Source: Thermoproteota archaeon | Lineage (GTDB): Archaea; Thermoproteota; Nitrososphaeria; Nitrososphaerales; Nitrosopumilaceae | Direction of reading: 5' to 3' | Assembly: GCA_003352285.1 (NCBI GenBank) | Contig: QQVN01000003.1 | Coordinates: 558,812 to 622,811 of the forward strand | DNA: 64,000 nucleotides | In this document: positions 1 through 7,193 of the stretch, in pieces | How the letters are laid out: every line of letters starts with the position of its first letter | Numbering within the stretch: the stretch's first letter is position 1 | Position numbers and translations under genes: made by a program | Notes under the pieces: model-generated | Databases searched by the model: none | What the model saw: only the letters and a program-made list of their open reading frames with translations | Told to the model about the DNA's origin: nothing

Positions 1-75
1 TTCCCTTGATTTCTAGGATCAGTATGGTTTTTGAGACAGATCCTGAAGACATTTCGTAGTTTTGAATGCTTGGAA

Positions 76-82
76 TATATAA
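76..82 (+). promoter_or_regulatory. TATA box of rpoK
   Basis: TATATAA lies with its centre about 27 bases before a TTG codon at 106. This is the normal archaeal distance from TATA box to transcription start, so the transcript would begin at or beside the TTG and be leaderless. It decides the rpoK start given below. Confidence 0.6.
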
Positions 83-105
83 CCGCTTTTAGGAAACTGC
101 ATTAC

Positions 106-612
106 TTGTCAGATAATGATCAAGAGGTTGTAGTAGAAGAAATCGAGATGGAAGAGCCTCAAGTCGAGGAGACAGAAGAGTCTGTAGAGATTTCAGAAGG
201 CGAAATCGATACAGGACTGACAAAGGCCTTAGACACTTATAGAAAATTAATCGAATCAAATGAATTAACAGAAGTTGAACAATCAGCATTAGAAAAAAGA
301 ATCAAAGAGATTGAGAGCAGAGAAATTATTGAACGTGATCAAGCTCATGAAGCTCAAGAAATACCAGTTGAGAAAAATAAAATTTCAATTGGCCCACCAA
401 CACTAACAAGATTTGAGAAAGCACGAATCATGGGAGCAAGAGCTTTACAATTATCATTAGGAGCTCCACCATTTATTGCAATTCCAGAGACTGCAAGAAC
501 CTCTTTAGATATAGCAATGGAAGAATTAGATAAAAAAGTCATTCCAATTATTATACGACGTGTATTACCCAATGGAGATTTTCAAAATATTCCCATTGAT
601 TACTTTCAATAA
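106..612 (+). CDS. rpoK: DNA-directed RNA polymerase subunit K (Rpo6)
   Basis: Small subunit of archaeal RNA polymerase, the counterpart of eukaryotic RPB6 and bacterial omega, which helps assemble and stabilise the largest subunit. The family signature is in the last 70 residues: LTRFEKARIMGARALQLSLG, then a stretch ending in IIIRRVLPNGDFQNIPI. Ahead of it is a Glu-rich, probably unstructured or helical extension of about 90 residues, so the 168-residue protein is much longer than the classical K subunit of 60-100 residues. I chose the TTG at 106 from TATA spacing; a longer reading frame opens at a TTG at 31 but would start upstream of the TATA box. alba follows after 55 bases. Confidence 0.92.
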   Translation: MSDNDQEVVVEEIEMEEPQVEETEESVEISEGEIDTGLTKALDTYRKLIESNELTEVEQSALEKRIKEIESREIIERDQAHEAQEIPVEKNKISIGPPTLTRFEKARIMGARALQLSLGAPPFIAIPETARTSLDIAMEELDKKVIPIIIRRVLPNGDFQNIPIDYFQ

Positions 613-667
613 TGGATGAATCATCCCGAAAATTTAAAAGAATTAACAAATCTCACAGATTGTCTAA

Positions 668-985
668 ATGTTAATGGATAAACTAAACAGTATGGAAACC
701 AGTAGCGATCAGCAAGGAGTTAATCAGTATGTGTATAATGTACATGATGACCCAGTAATGAGAAATGCTATTGATGTACTAGAAAGACTTGGCAAACACG
801 GCAAAGTCATTTTGAGAGCAAAGGGAAATTCAATACCTAATGCAGTTGCCATTGCAAATATCATAACAGAGAAACTATTGAAAGGAAATTCAAAGGTAGA
901 AAAAATTATTGTAGATAGTGCCAATCCAGCAGGAATTGGTAGAATGCTATCAACTATAGAAATTATTGTTGTAAAGAAATCCTAG
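668..985 (+). CDS. alba: Alba-family chromatin / nucleic-acid-binding protein
   Basis: Alba proteins are small dimeric archaeal proteins that coat DNA and RNA. This 105-residue protein has the family plan: a short N-terminal tail, a strand with VHDDPVMRNAIDVLERLG, the basic ILRAKGNSIPNAVAIANII strand-helix that carries the lysine binding the nucleic acid backbone, and a C-terminal IEIIVVKK strand. Two Met codons near the start (668, 692) are possible. 668 fits a TTTAAAA box at 633-639 and a leaderless transcript. It follows rpoK on the same strand and meets the next gene tail to tail with a 4-base overlap. Confidence 0.85.
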   Translation: MLMDKLNSMETSSDQQGVNQYVYNVHDDPVMRNAIDVLERLGKHGKVILRAKGNSIPNAVAIANIITEKLLKGNSKVEKIIVDSANPAGIGRMLSTIEIIVVKKS

Positions 986-1398
986 TAAACAGAGCCAGGG
1001 CCCTTTAGTAACATGTTTTCGCATTCTTTACAGACTTTTTCATCGATGTTGGTTTCTAATTTATGATGAATATCACAAATCAACAAACTAGATTTGATGT
1101 AATTACATAATCCTATGAATTGTGAAAGACTAGATGGAGTGTATGCCATATCGGATGCAAGGTTCTCACTAAGCTCCCCAATCATCTTTGAGACTTGCTC
1201 TTCAGAAAGTAATTTTTCAATTAGTTTTGGATCTCCACGGGTTCCACGAATGTAATTGCTGATTGCTGCTTGTGTAACACCCAACATCTTTGAAATTTCA
1301 TCTTCCCTAATGTTGTGATCCTCTGCAAGTTTTTTTGCCAAAATTGCTCGAAGTGCGGGGATTAATGTTTTGGATTCAATCTCTGCAGGTAACAGCAT
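982..1398 (-). CDS. HTH transcriptional regulator (COG2522-like)
   Basis: Predicted DNA-binding regulator of 138 residues. An N-terminal helix-turn-helix is clear (IREDEISKMLGVTQAAISNY, with an RGTRGDPK wing-like end), followed by a helical C-terminal half ending with Cys residues (VCKECENML) that could bind a metal. Similar archaeal proteins fall in COG2522; the ligand is unknown. I prefer ATG at 1398 to an in-frame TTG at 1413, because a TTTAAAT box at about 1421-1429 is 27 bases away. It is divergent from the asparagine-synthase-like gene at 1519, with about 120 bases between the starts, so it may control that gene. That is inference. Confidence 0.75.
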   Translation of the reverse strand: MLLPAEIESKTLIPALRAILAKKLAEDHNIREDEISKMLGVTQAAISNYIRGTRGDPKLIEKLLSEEQVSKMIGELSENLASDMAYTPSSLSQFIGLCNYIKSSLLICDIHHKLETNIDEKVCKECENMLLKGPGSVY

Positions 1399-1518
1399 AT
1401 TTGCAAATGGCAACTTTGTGAATTTAAAGTTATCAATAGAAGTTACAACAAATGAGAAAAATTCAAGGCAGTAAGGATTAGGCCAACCTATTATAATTCG
1501 TGATAAAATAATAGTGCA

Positions 1519-2460
1519 ATGAAAGAGATCTCAACTCTTCAAAATCTACTCAAAGAGTCAGTGAATAACTGTAAATCAAATTTTCTAGCACTCTCAGGAG
1601 GAATAGACAGCACCATACTTGCATCACTACTAGAGAAGAGAAAAGTCAAAGGAATTACAATTATTGCCAAGGACTTTATCGCATCAGATCTTACATATTG
1701 TCAACTAGCAGCAAAGACTTTTGGTGTAGATCTTAAAATCAAAACTGCAGAGACAAATGAACTGCTAGAAGCAATTGAAGAGACGATTAAAATTTTAAAA
1801 ATGTTCAATGACATTGAGATTAGAAATTCAGTTGTAATCTATCTTGTTTTGCAGGAGCTCAAAAAGTTAAACCAAAACCAGATAATCACAGGAGATGGAG
1901 CAGATGAGCTTTTTGCAGGGTATAATTTTCTAAAAAACAAATCAGAAGAAGACATTGCAAAAGATTTGGAGAGGATTTTGAATATTATGCATTTTCCAAG
2001 TATCGATATCGGAAAGGCATTAGGAATAACTATTGAGACTCCGTTTCTTGATAAAAAAATTATCGAATTTGCCAAGTCACTTCCTGTATCATCAAAAATT
2101 GGTAAAAATGAAGACAAAAAATATGGAAAATTTATTTTAAGAAAGGCATTTGAGGATAAAATCCCAAGACAGATAATTTGGAGAGACAAGGCAGCCATGC
2201 AAGATGGCTCTGGAACGTCGGGGCTGACTAATCTTTTTGAATCAATTATCACAGATGACAAGTTTGAAGAGGAGAAAAAATCGATTCAAGAAACAGATGA
2301 TGTGATAATTAGGAGCAAAGAATCACTGCATTACTATAAAATTTATAGAAAATACTACAAAATGGATAGGAATTCAGATCAGAGTACCAAGTGCCCCTAT
2401 TGTAAATTTACCATACACGATTCAAAATTCTGCAGAATGTGCGGTGCCTTTCCAGTCTAG
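1519..2460 (+). CDS. Asparagine-synthase-like ATP-pyrophosphatase with C-terminal zinc ribbon
   Basis: The protein (313 residues) matches the synthetase domain of AsnB-type enzymes, which adenylate a carboxylate and replace AMP with an amine. It has the PP-loop SGGIDS (residues 26-31), GDGADELFAGY (125-135) and ETPFLDKKI. Unlike AsnB it has no N-terminal glutaminase domain (no Cys2 nucleophile), so ammonia or another amine donor would have to be supplied directly. The tail carries CPYC (292-295) and CRMC (305-308), a rubredoxin-like zinc ribbon. The ATG sits 25 bases after a TATTATAAT box. True substrate unknown; asparagine formation from free ammonia is one option in an ammonia-rich metabolism. 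Confidence 0.8.
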   Translation: MKEISTLQNLLKESVNNCKSNFLALSGGIDSTILASLLEKRKVKGITIIAKDFIASDLTYCQLAAKTFGVDLKIKTAETNELLEAIEETIKILKMFNDIEIRNSVVIYLVLQELKKLNQNQIITGDGADELFAGYNFLKNKSEEDIAKDLERILNIMHFPSIDIGKALGITIETPFLDKKIIEFAKSLPVSSKIGKNEDKKYGKFILRKAFEDKIPRQIIWRDKAAMQDGSGTSGLTNLFESIITDDKFEEEKKSIQETDDVIIRSKESLHYYKIYRKYYKMDRNSDQSTKCPYCKFTIHDSKFCRMCGAFPV

Positions 2461-2603
2461 TTTTTCTTTTTCCACTTTTTTGGTTTCTTTATGAAAATTT
2501 TTCTGCAGCCATTGCAGCAAAAATAGTATTTCTTTCCATCATGCTCATGAATTAGGGCAAGCTCCTCATCCAATTCAATTCCGCAGACAGGATCTACTGG
2601 CAC
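2457..2603 (-). CDS. YHS-domain small protein
   Basis: A 48-residue protein starting at GTG 2603. It begins VDPVCGIELDEE and continues with KKYYFCCNGCRKIF, the arrangement of the YHS domain, a small metal-binding module often next to heavy-metal transporters and mono-oxygenases. Four cysteines are in place. A basic tail (KKPKKWKKKN) ends the protein. On the minus strand an ATATAAATA box (2626-2634) is 27 bases before the GTG, so it has its own leaderless promoter. Its stop overlaps the last bases of the asparagine-synthase-like gene tail to tail. Metal preference unknown; copper or zinc are guesses. Confidence 0.7.
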   Translation of the reverse strand: MPVDPVCGIELDEELALIHEHDGKKYYFCCNGCRKIFIKKPKKWKKKN

Positions 2604-2625
2604 AATCTAAAACTTTGATAATTGG

Positions 2626-2634
2626 TATTTATAT
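2626..2634 (-). promoter_or_regulatory. TATA box of the YHS gene
   Basis: Minus-strand ATATAAATA, centre 27 bases from the GTG at 2603. A near-ideal archaeal TATA box, and strong support that the short gene downstream is real. Confidence 0.55.
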
Positions 2635-2707
2635 CATGGCATAATCAGTTTACAATTTCAAAAATTAATCTGATCATAATAGACACACTAGTGAAAATAG
2701 TAATCAG

Positions 2708-2724
2708 ATGAGAAATTTTCTCAT
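2708..2724. promoter_or_regulatory. 17-bp palindrome before the archaellin-like gene
   Basis: ATGAGAAATTTTCTCAT is a perfect inverted repeat with 8-base arms and one central base. It ends three bases before the ATG at 2728, placing it across the expected transcription start. This is the usual site for an archaeal repressor operator. A T-run hairpin terminator is less likely because no gene on the plus strand ends here. Confidence 0.5.
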
Positions 2725-2727
2725 ACT

Positions 2728-3411
2728 ATGACTTCTCATAGAGCTGTAGGATTTTGGTATAATATTGCACTAGTTAGCTTTATGGCAATTGCAGTAACTT
2801 TGGCAGCAACAATCATGGCATCAGGGTTTTCTTCCAGTGATGCAACTAAGGAAGTTTTGGAAGAAGCACTTGATGAATCAAGACACGGTCTACAAATTGT
2901 AGGAAAGATTTCGGCAAGAGCAGATGTAACAAATGATAAAATTCTAGTCACTGGAACTCCATTGACAGCTGCTAGTGGCGGCTCAGTTGATGTCAAGCAA
3001 GATTACTTTAAGATAAATTACAAACTCATCAAAATTGACAGTCATACTATAACCTATGATGATATCAATGCAGGCTCTCTAAATGAGGGCAGCTACAATT
3101 CAATGCAGACTGCAGTGGCAGATGCAAAAGCAAACGGCCTAATTGATGTTAATCCATATGTTGATGCAGAGAAACCGGAAAGAACTTCGGCATTCATTTA
3201 CTGGCTAGTAAATTTTGATAACGATGGAAGGATAGATGTTGGCGAGCTAGCAATACTTGCCATTGTATATGCAGAGCAAGACAAACCATCTACTGGAGAA
3301 TATCTTCTAGTTGAAGGATTAGTTCCAGAAGGAAGTATTCTCTTTATGGAAAGAACTGTTCCAAACATATCAGATGTCGTAGTAGATTTGGGTGGAAAGA
3401 TAAAGGAATAA
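2728..3411 (+). CDS. Archaellin / type IV pilin-like protein
   Basis: Secreted filament-type protein of 227 residues. It opens with a short polar segment (MTSHRAVGFWYN) followed by a hydrophobic helix at about residues 12-33, as in class III signal peptides of archaellins and pilins. The body is beta-rich. Its end (LVEGLVPEGSILFMERTVP) resembles the C-terminal part of archaellins. No other archaellum genes (flaI, flaJ, prepilin peptidase) lie in this window, so it is either an orphan archaellin or an adhesion pilin. The start is preceded by a 17-base palindrome. The fold class is fairly safe; the name archaellin is a family-level judgement. Confidence 0.55.
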   Translation: MTSHRAVGFWYNIALVSFMAIAVTLAATIMASGFSSSDATKEVLEEALDESRHGLQIVGKISARADVTNDKILVTGTPLTAASGGSVDVKQDYFKINYKLIKIDSHTITYDDINAGSLNEGSYNSMQTAVADAKANGLIDVNPYVDAEKPERTSAFIYWLVNFDNDGRIDVGELAILAIVYAEQDKPSTGEYLLVEGLVPEGSILFMERTVPNISDVVVDLGGKIKE

Positions 3412-4512
3412 TCAAGAGGTTAACTTTTTGACAAGACTACCAAAGTCAGTCTCTTGTATTGGTGGAATTTTCAAGATTTCCAAGTTTTCTTTTACATGAG
3501 CATCTGATTTTTGACCAACCAGTGGAGCGATTACACCAGGAGTTGAGCGAATAAACTGCAATGCGCGCAATGGTGCAGATAAATCATCAAAGCTTGGCAT
3601 GACGCCATCTGCTAAGAGTCGTCCCTGCATAAATGGAACACTTGTAAAGACTCCTATCCCACACTTGATTGAAGCATCCAGAATTGACATGTTTACAGAA
3701 TTTACTTGCTGATTTTTTTGCATGAATGCTTGGTCATAATACATGTTATACGGCAATTGAATGAATCTAAATCCGTGGTTTTCTCCTCCAACTTGTTTTG
3801 CCATTGCAACTGTATCTTCAAGTGATAGATACTGTGGGTTATCATGAGTGACTCTAAAGCACTCCCAAGTTGCCAGACCATAAAATTTAATCAAACCTTC
3901 TTTGCGTTTTTTCTCATACAACTCAAAAACAGATTTGAGATTTTTTTGAAATTGCTCTTTTGATAAATCCTGTTGGCCTTCAACTGCATTATGAAGATAC
4001 AACAAATCAATACATTCAAGATTCAAATTCTTTAGGCTGCGATTTAGCTGATCCTCAAGATATGGAACAGTCATGCAATGATATCCTGATGATATTTCCC
4101 CTGATGAGACTATACCTTTTTGCGTAAATTCTGTCTTGACATATTCCCAAAAGTCTTGTTTAACATCAGCATCATTTGTGACATACCCATTTTTTGTACT
4201 AACAAAGATTTCATCACGAGAAATTTGCCCAGACTCTAATAATTCAGCGATTGCTCTACCAACTGAGCGCTCAGCCTTTTGGGCCCTATAGTTAATTGCA
4301 GTATCAATTACATTTACGCCAGCTAAGATAGATGACTTTACAGCATTTTTCACTAGATTGTCTGTTGCATCATTTGCTTCACCCAAGTAGGTTCCAATTC
4401 CGACATTAGATAGTGTCAAATCATTGAATTTTTTGAAATTTTGGGGATTTACTTGTGGATGATTCTTTGAAAAGTTATCAGTCCCATTAGCAGTAGCAAA
4501 ACCTGAGATCAT
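3412..4512 (-). CDS. Aldo/keto reductase
   Basis: NAD(P)H-dependent oxidoreductase of the AKR superfamily, a TIM barrel of 366 residues that reduces aldehydes or ketones. The catalytic tetrad is visible: Asp70 and Tyr75 (DTAINYR), Lys107 (STKNG) and His174 (YLHN). VGIGTYLG near residue 37 is the first barrel strand, and VIAPLVGQKSDAHVKENL near the end is the cofactor-binding region. The insert at 130-150 (SSGYHCMTVP) is longer than in many AKRs. It ends immediately after the archaellin-like gene (convergent). The substrate cannot be told from the sequence. Confidence 0.85.
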   Translation of the reverse strand: MISGFATANGTDNFSKNHPQVNPQNFKKFNDLTLSNVGIGTYLGEANDATDNLVKNAVKSSILAGVNVIDTAINYRAQKAERSVGRAIAELLESGQISRDEIFVSTKNGYVTNDADVKQDFWEYVKTEFTQKGIVSSGEISSGYHCMTVPYLEDQLNRSLKNLNLECIDLLYLHNAVEGQQDLSKEQFQKNLKSVFELYEKKRKEGLIKFYGLATWECFRVTHDNPQYLSLEDTVAMAKQVGGENHGFRFIQLPYNMYYDQAFMQKNQQVNSVNMSILDASIKCGIGVFTSVPFMQGRLLADGVMPSFDDLSAPLRALQFIRSTPGVIAPLVGQKSDAHVKENLEILKIPPIQETDFGSLVKKLTS

Positions 4513-4547
4513 AATACTCGAAACAATTTGATGAATTTATTTGTAAG

Positions 4548-5441
4548 CTAATACATCAAACCCAAGAAAAAACTCACTGCAAATAACGCCCCAGTAACTC
4601 TGCTAAATACCAAGGCCTTACTCATTGCAGGAACAAGCTCATCAATTTTATCAAAATTTTCTTTGAGGGATATTCCAGATTTTATTGCAATCGGAATTGT
4701 TCCCAAAGAAATCAGTGAAATCATTGGAAAGAAATTCAAAAAAACACCAAGTGTAATTGCAGCATAAGCCACGATTGGAAATATCCAAAATATGTTCACT
4801 GCCTTTTTTTTGCCTAATAGAATCACCAGTGTTTTTCTGCCTTTAGACTTGTCTGCATCATGATCTGGAAATGATGTGATAAACAAAACAAGAGACGACA
4901 ACGCCCCGACTACTATGCCTGCAAGTACAATTGAAAGGGATATCTCATTTGATTGAATAAAGTATGTTCCCAAAACAATCATTGCCCCCTTTATTGCTAC
5001 AAAAATTTCCCCCAATCCCGAATCAACAATTTTTCCAGAGTAAAAATAGATGGAAAGTATCGCAAAACCTAGTAAGACTGCTATTGTAATTCCGCTAGTT
5101 AACACAAAATATGCGCCAATCAAAGAGCCAGATACAAGAAAGATTATTCCTGCACCATACACATGAGATGGTTTTAACAATCCCTCTGGGAGTACGCCAG
5201 TTCCACCACTCATCTTTGTTCGTTTTGTTGATGAATCAATGCCTCGCTTAAAATCCCAATAGTCATTTAACAGATCAACACTTGCATGAAGTGCCAACAC
5301 CCCTGCAAATGTTAATCCGGCATGAAAAACATTGATGTCCTGATATAACCACCACTGGACAGATAATCCAACAAATACAGAAATAACTGATGCAAAAAGA
5401 AATTTTATTCTAATGACACGTAGCCAAGTGGATATTGTCAT
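4548..5441 (-). CDS. UbiA-family prenyltransferase (MenA-like)
   Basis: Integral membrane enzyme of 297 residues that attaches a polyprenyl chain to an acceptor. Both Asp-rich motifs are present: NDYWDFKRGID (59-69) and DHDADKSKG (193-201). Eight to nine hydrophobic segments are visible. The first motif, with the following SGGTGVLPEG, is most like MenA (dihydroxynaphthoate prenyltransferase), which would fit menaquinone or another quinone, but geranylgeranyl transfer for lipids belongs to the same family. The ATG overlaps the stop of the DUF2203 gene by four bases (ATGA), so the two are translationally coupled. Confidence 0.85.
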   Translation of the reverse strand: MTISTWLRVIRIKFLFASVISVFVGLSVQWWLYQDINVFHAGLTFAGVLALHASVDLLNDYWDFKRGIDSSTKRTKMSGGTGVLPEGLLKPSHVYGAGIIFLVSGSLIGAYFVLTSGITIAVLLGFAILSIYFYSGKIVDSGLGEIFVAIKGAMIVLGTYFIQSNEISLSIVLAGIVVGALSSLVLFITSFPDHDADKSKGRKTLVILLGKKKAVNIFWIFPIVAYAAITLGVFLNFFPMISLISLGTIPIAIKSGISLKENFDKIDELVPAMSKALVFSRVTGALFAVSFFLGLMY

Positions 5442-5839
5442 ACTAGAGATTCATCGCTTACTTCAAGTGGCTTTCTACCCATAAAGCCAACATCTTTTTC
5501 ATGCCAAAACTTTATCTCAGTTTCACCATCTTTCCAGCATAACCAAATCTCTTCATCAAATCTTTTTGCGGGAAAATCCAAAAGCCCTTCCTCAATGCTT
5601 TTGATGACAACGCCTGTTTTTTCCAGGTCATCAATACTTTGATAAAATTTTGTAATCTTTTCATTTAGATTTTGTTTTAGAGTGACATATTCCTCAAAGG
5701 AGTTTGTAGTTGAGACACTCATCTGGAGTTGCTGCTCTACTTTCATTACTTCGGCTTTGCATGAAAGAACAAATTTGTATTTTTTAATGACTTCAGGCAA
5801 AATTTGATTTGCCGTGGTAACTGTAAAGTAGGAAAACAT
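5438..5839 (-). CDS. DUF2203 protein
   Basis: Soluble protein of 133 residues. The first 80 residues form helices with heptad-like spacing. The end carries the signature of DUF2203: GLLDFPA, then E-WLCWKDGETEIKFWHE and GFMGRKPL. Function of the family is unknown. It precedes the UbiA-type prenyltransferase with a four-base overlap, which suggests a joint role at the membrane or in quinone or lipid metabolism; that is inference from context only. Confidence 0.8.
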   Translation of the reverse strand: MFSYFTVTTANQILPEVIKKYKFVLSCKAEVMKVEQQLQMSVSTTNSFEEYVTLKQNLNEKITKFYQSIDDLEKTGVVIKSIEEGLLDFPAKRFDEEIWLCWKDGETEIKFWHEKDVGFMGRKPLEVSDESLV

Positions 5840-5911
5840 ATTCTCAAATCGGAATATTCTTAATTAAAAATCTAGCTCCAAGTTTATTAAAAGTGTGAAT
5901 TTCTTAGATGC

Positions 5912-6193
5912 ATGAGTCAAGACGAACAATTAGAGATGCTGATTGAGCAAACTATCAACGGAGCAATATCTACAATACCACAACATATTGAGGAAATCAA
6001 ACAGAATCAGGATGTACTAAAATCACAAAATCCAAACGAGTTTGTGTATGGAATGATTATGGGCATGGCCTTTGGCATGGCAGGTGCACTATTGGCATCA
6101 CAGAAAGGAATGCCAACTCCCGAGGATCAAATGAAGATAAGAGACATTATTTACAAAAAAATTCCAGACATTCGTGGTCAGATATTTACATGA
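5912..6193 (+). CDS. Small protein with one possible membrane segment
   Basis: I do not recognise a characterised family. The 93-residue protein is acidic and helical at the N-terminus and has a Gly/Met/Ala-rich segment (YGMIMGMAFGMAGALLAS, about residues 45-62) that could cross or lie on the membrane. A TTTATTAAAAG box at 5883-5893 is 25 bases before the ATG. The stop overlaps the start of the FMN-binding protein gene by four bases, so both are made from one message. Confidence 0.65.
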   Translation: MSQDEQLEMLIEQTINGAISTIPQHIEEIKQNQDVLKSQNPNEFVYGMIMGMAFGMAGALLASQKGMPTPEDQMKIRDIIYKKIPDIRGQIFT

Positions 6194-6588
6194 TAAAATT
6201 CACACCTAGTGAAAAAAAATATCTAGAATCAATGGAGGAAGCAAGGCTAGCTACTGTAAAGGATGACATGCCTCATGTAAAGCCTGTTTCATACATTTTT
6301 TATGATAACGCTTTCTTTATGGCAACAGACTATGAGACTGTAACGTATAGAAATATTTCAAAAAATCCAAAAGCAGGAATAGTGACGGATACTTATTCTC
6401 CAGGAAAACACAAGGCAGTATGCTGTCAGGGCAATGTCAAAATTTTAGAGAGTGGAAAAGAATTTTTAGAAATGTATCAGTTGTTTTTTAAAAAATTTGC
6501 ATGGGTACGAAATGATCCGTGGAAAGAAAACGAGGCCCCCATACTAAAGATCGTCCCCCTCACAAAGACTTCATGGGGCCTGAGATAA
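6190..6588 (+). CDS. Pyridoxamine 5'-phosphate oxidase-like FMN/F420-binding protein
   Basis: A 132-residue split-barrel flavoprotein of the PNPOx-like superfamily. The start EARLATVKDDMPHVKPVSYIF, the central TYRNISKNPKAGIVTD and VCCQGNVKIL are typical strands of the barrel. Archaeal members often use F420 or FMN to reduce or sense small molecules; the substrate is unknown. It is coupled to the gene before it by an ATGA overlap. Confidence 0.75.
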   Translation: MIKFTPSEKKYLESMEEARLATVKDDMPHVKPVSYIFYDNAFFMATDYETVTYRNISKNPKAGIVTDTYSPGKHKAVCCQGNVKILESGKEFLEMYQLFFKKFAWVRNDPWKENEAPILKIVPLTKTSWGLR

Positions 6589-6636
6589 TTAGTAAGATTC
6601 AAAAGTATAATTATTTCAGTTTTAAGAAGAAGATAC

Positions 6637-6876
6637 ATGCATACAGGCTTTATTATCGGGGGAGTGTTTTTGGCACTGTGTATAGTATTATCAATTTACA
6701 TTGTTGTCTACAAAGAATCAGTTTTGACTCCAATTGCTGAAAAAGAGATGATAGAAATGAAGGCAATGAACTGTGAACAAATTGCAGAGCACTCTTCTAG
6801 TGGATTGTTCTGGTCTGTAGAAAACTACGAATGGGCAAAAGAAAGAACCAAAGCATGTGAAGATGCAGGATTATAA
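6637..6876 (+). CDS. Small single-span membrane protein
   Basis: 79 residues with one strong N-terminal membrane helix (about residues 4-25) followed by a soluble helical tail with two cysteines (MNCEQIAEHS and KACEDAG) and an aromatic WSVENYEWAKERTKAC stretch. The tail is probably outside if the helix acts as an uncleaved signal anchor. A GTATAATTATT box about 27-30 bases upstream supports the ATG. No function can be assigned. Confidence 0.6.
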   Translation: MHTGFIIGGVFLALCIVLSIYIVVYKESVLTPIAEKEMIEMKAMNCEQIAEHSSSGLFWSVENYEWAKERTKACEDAGL

Positions 6877-6917
6877 TTCCATAAACTGTAAATAGAATTT
6901 AGAAAGGATGCAATTAC

Positions 6918-7193
6918 ATGAACAAGATAAAATGCTCCCATATTTTGGTTAGTAAACAAAGCGAAGCACTGGCAATCCTTGAGAGAATAAAAAAAGGCGA
7001 AAAGTTTGGAAAACTTGCAAAGGAGTTATCAACAGATACAGGCAGTGCCAAAAGAGATGGAAATCTAGGATACTTTACCAAAGGAATGATGGTAAAACCA
7101 TTTGAAGAGGCTGCATTCAAACTCGAGATTGGTCAGGTATCAGAACCAGTAAAAAGTGAATTTGGATATCACATCATAAAGCGAATGGGTTAG
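6918..7193 (+). CDS. Parvulin-type peptidyl-prolyl isomerase
   Basis: Single-domain parvulin of 91 residues that speeds cis-trans isomerisation of prolyl bonds in folding proteins. The whole domain is visible: CSHILV at the first strand, [20 protein letters not shown], the [20 protein letters not shown] loop, PFEEAAFKL and the C-terminal [10 protein letters not shown] with its active-site His. It resembles the minimal parvulins known from Nitrosopumilus and Cenarchaeum (NmPin, CsPinA). No signal peptide, so probably cytosolic or at the inner membrane face. Confidence 0.93.
   Translation: MNKIKCSHILVSKQSEALAILERIKKGEKFGKLAKELSTDTGSAKRDGNLGYFTKGMMVKPFEEAAFKLEIGQVSEPVKSEFGYHIIKRMG

Noticed and set aside
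3..59. Open frame at the left edge ending in TAG, possibly the tail of an upstream gene
   Set aside because: Only 18 residues are in view (ending DPEDIS), with no match I recognise.
31..105. Longer N-terminus for rpoK from TTG 31
   Set aside because: It would start ahead of the TATA box at 76-82 and adds residues unlike the family.
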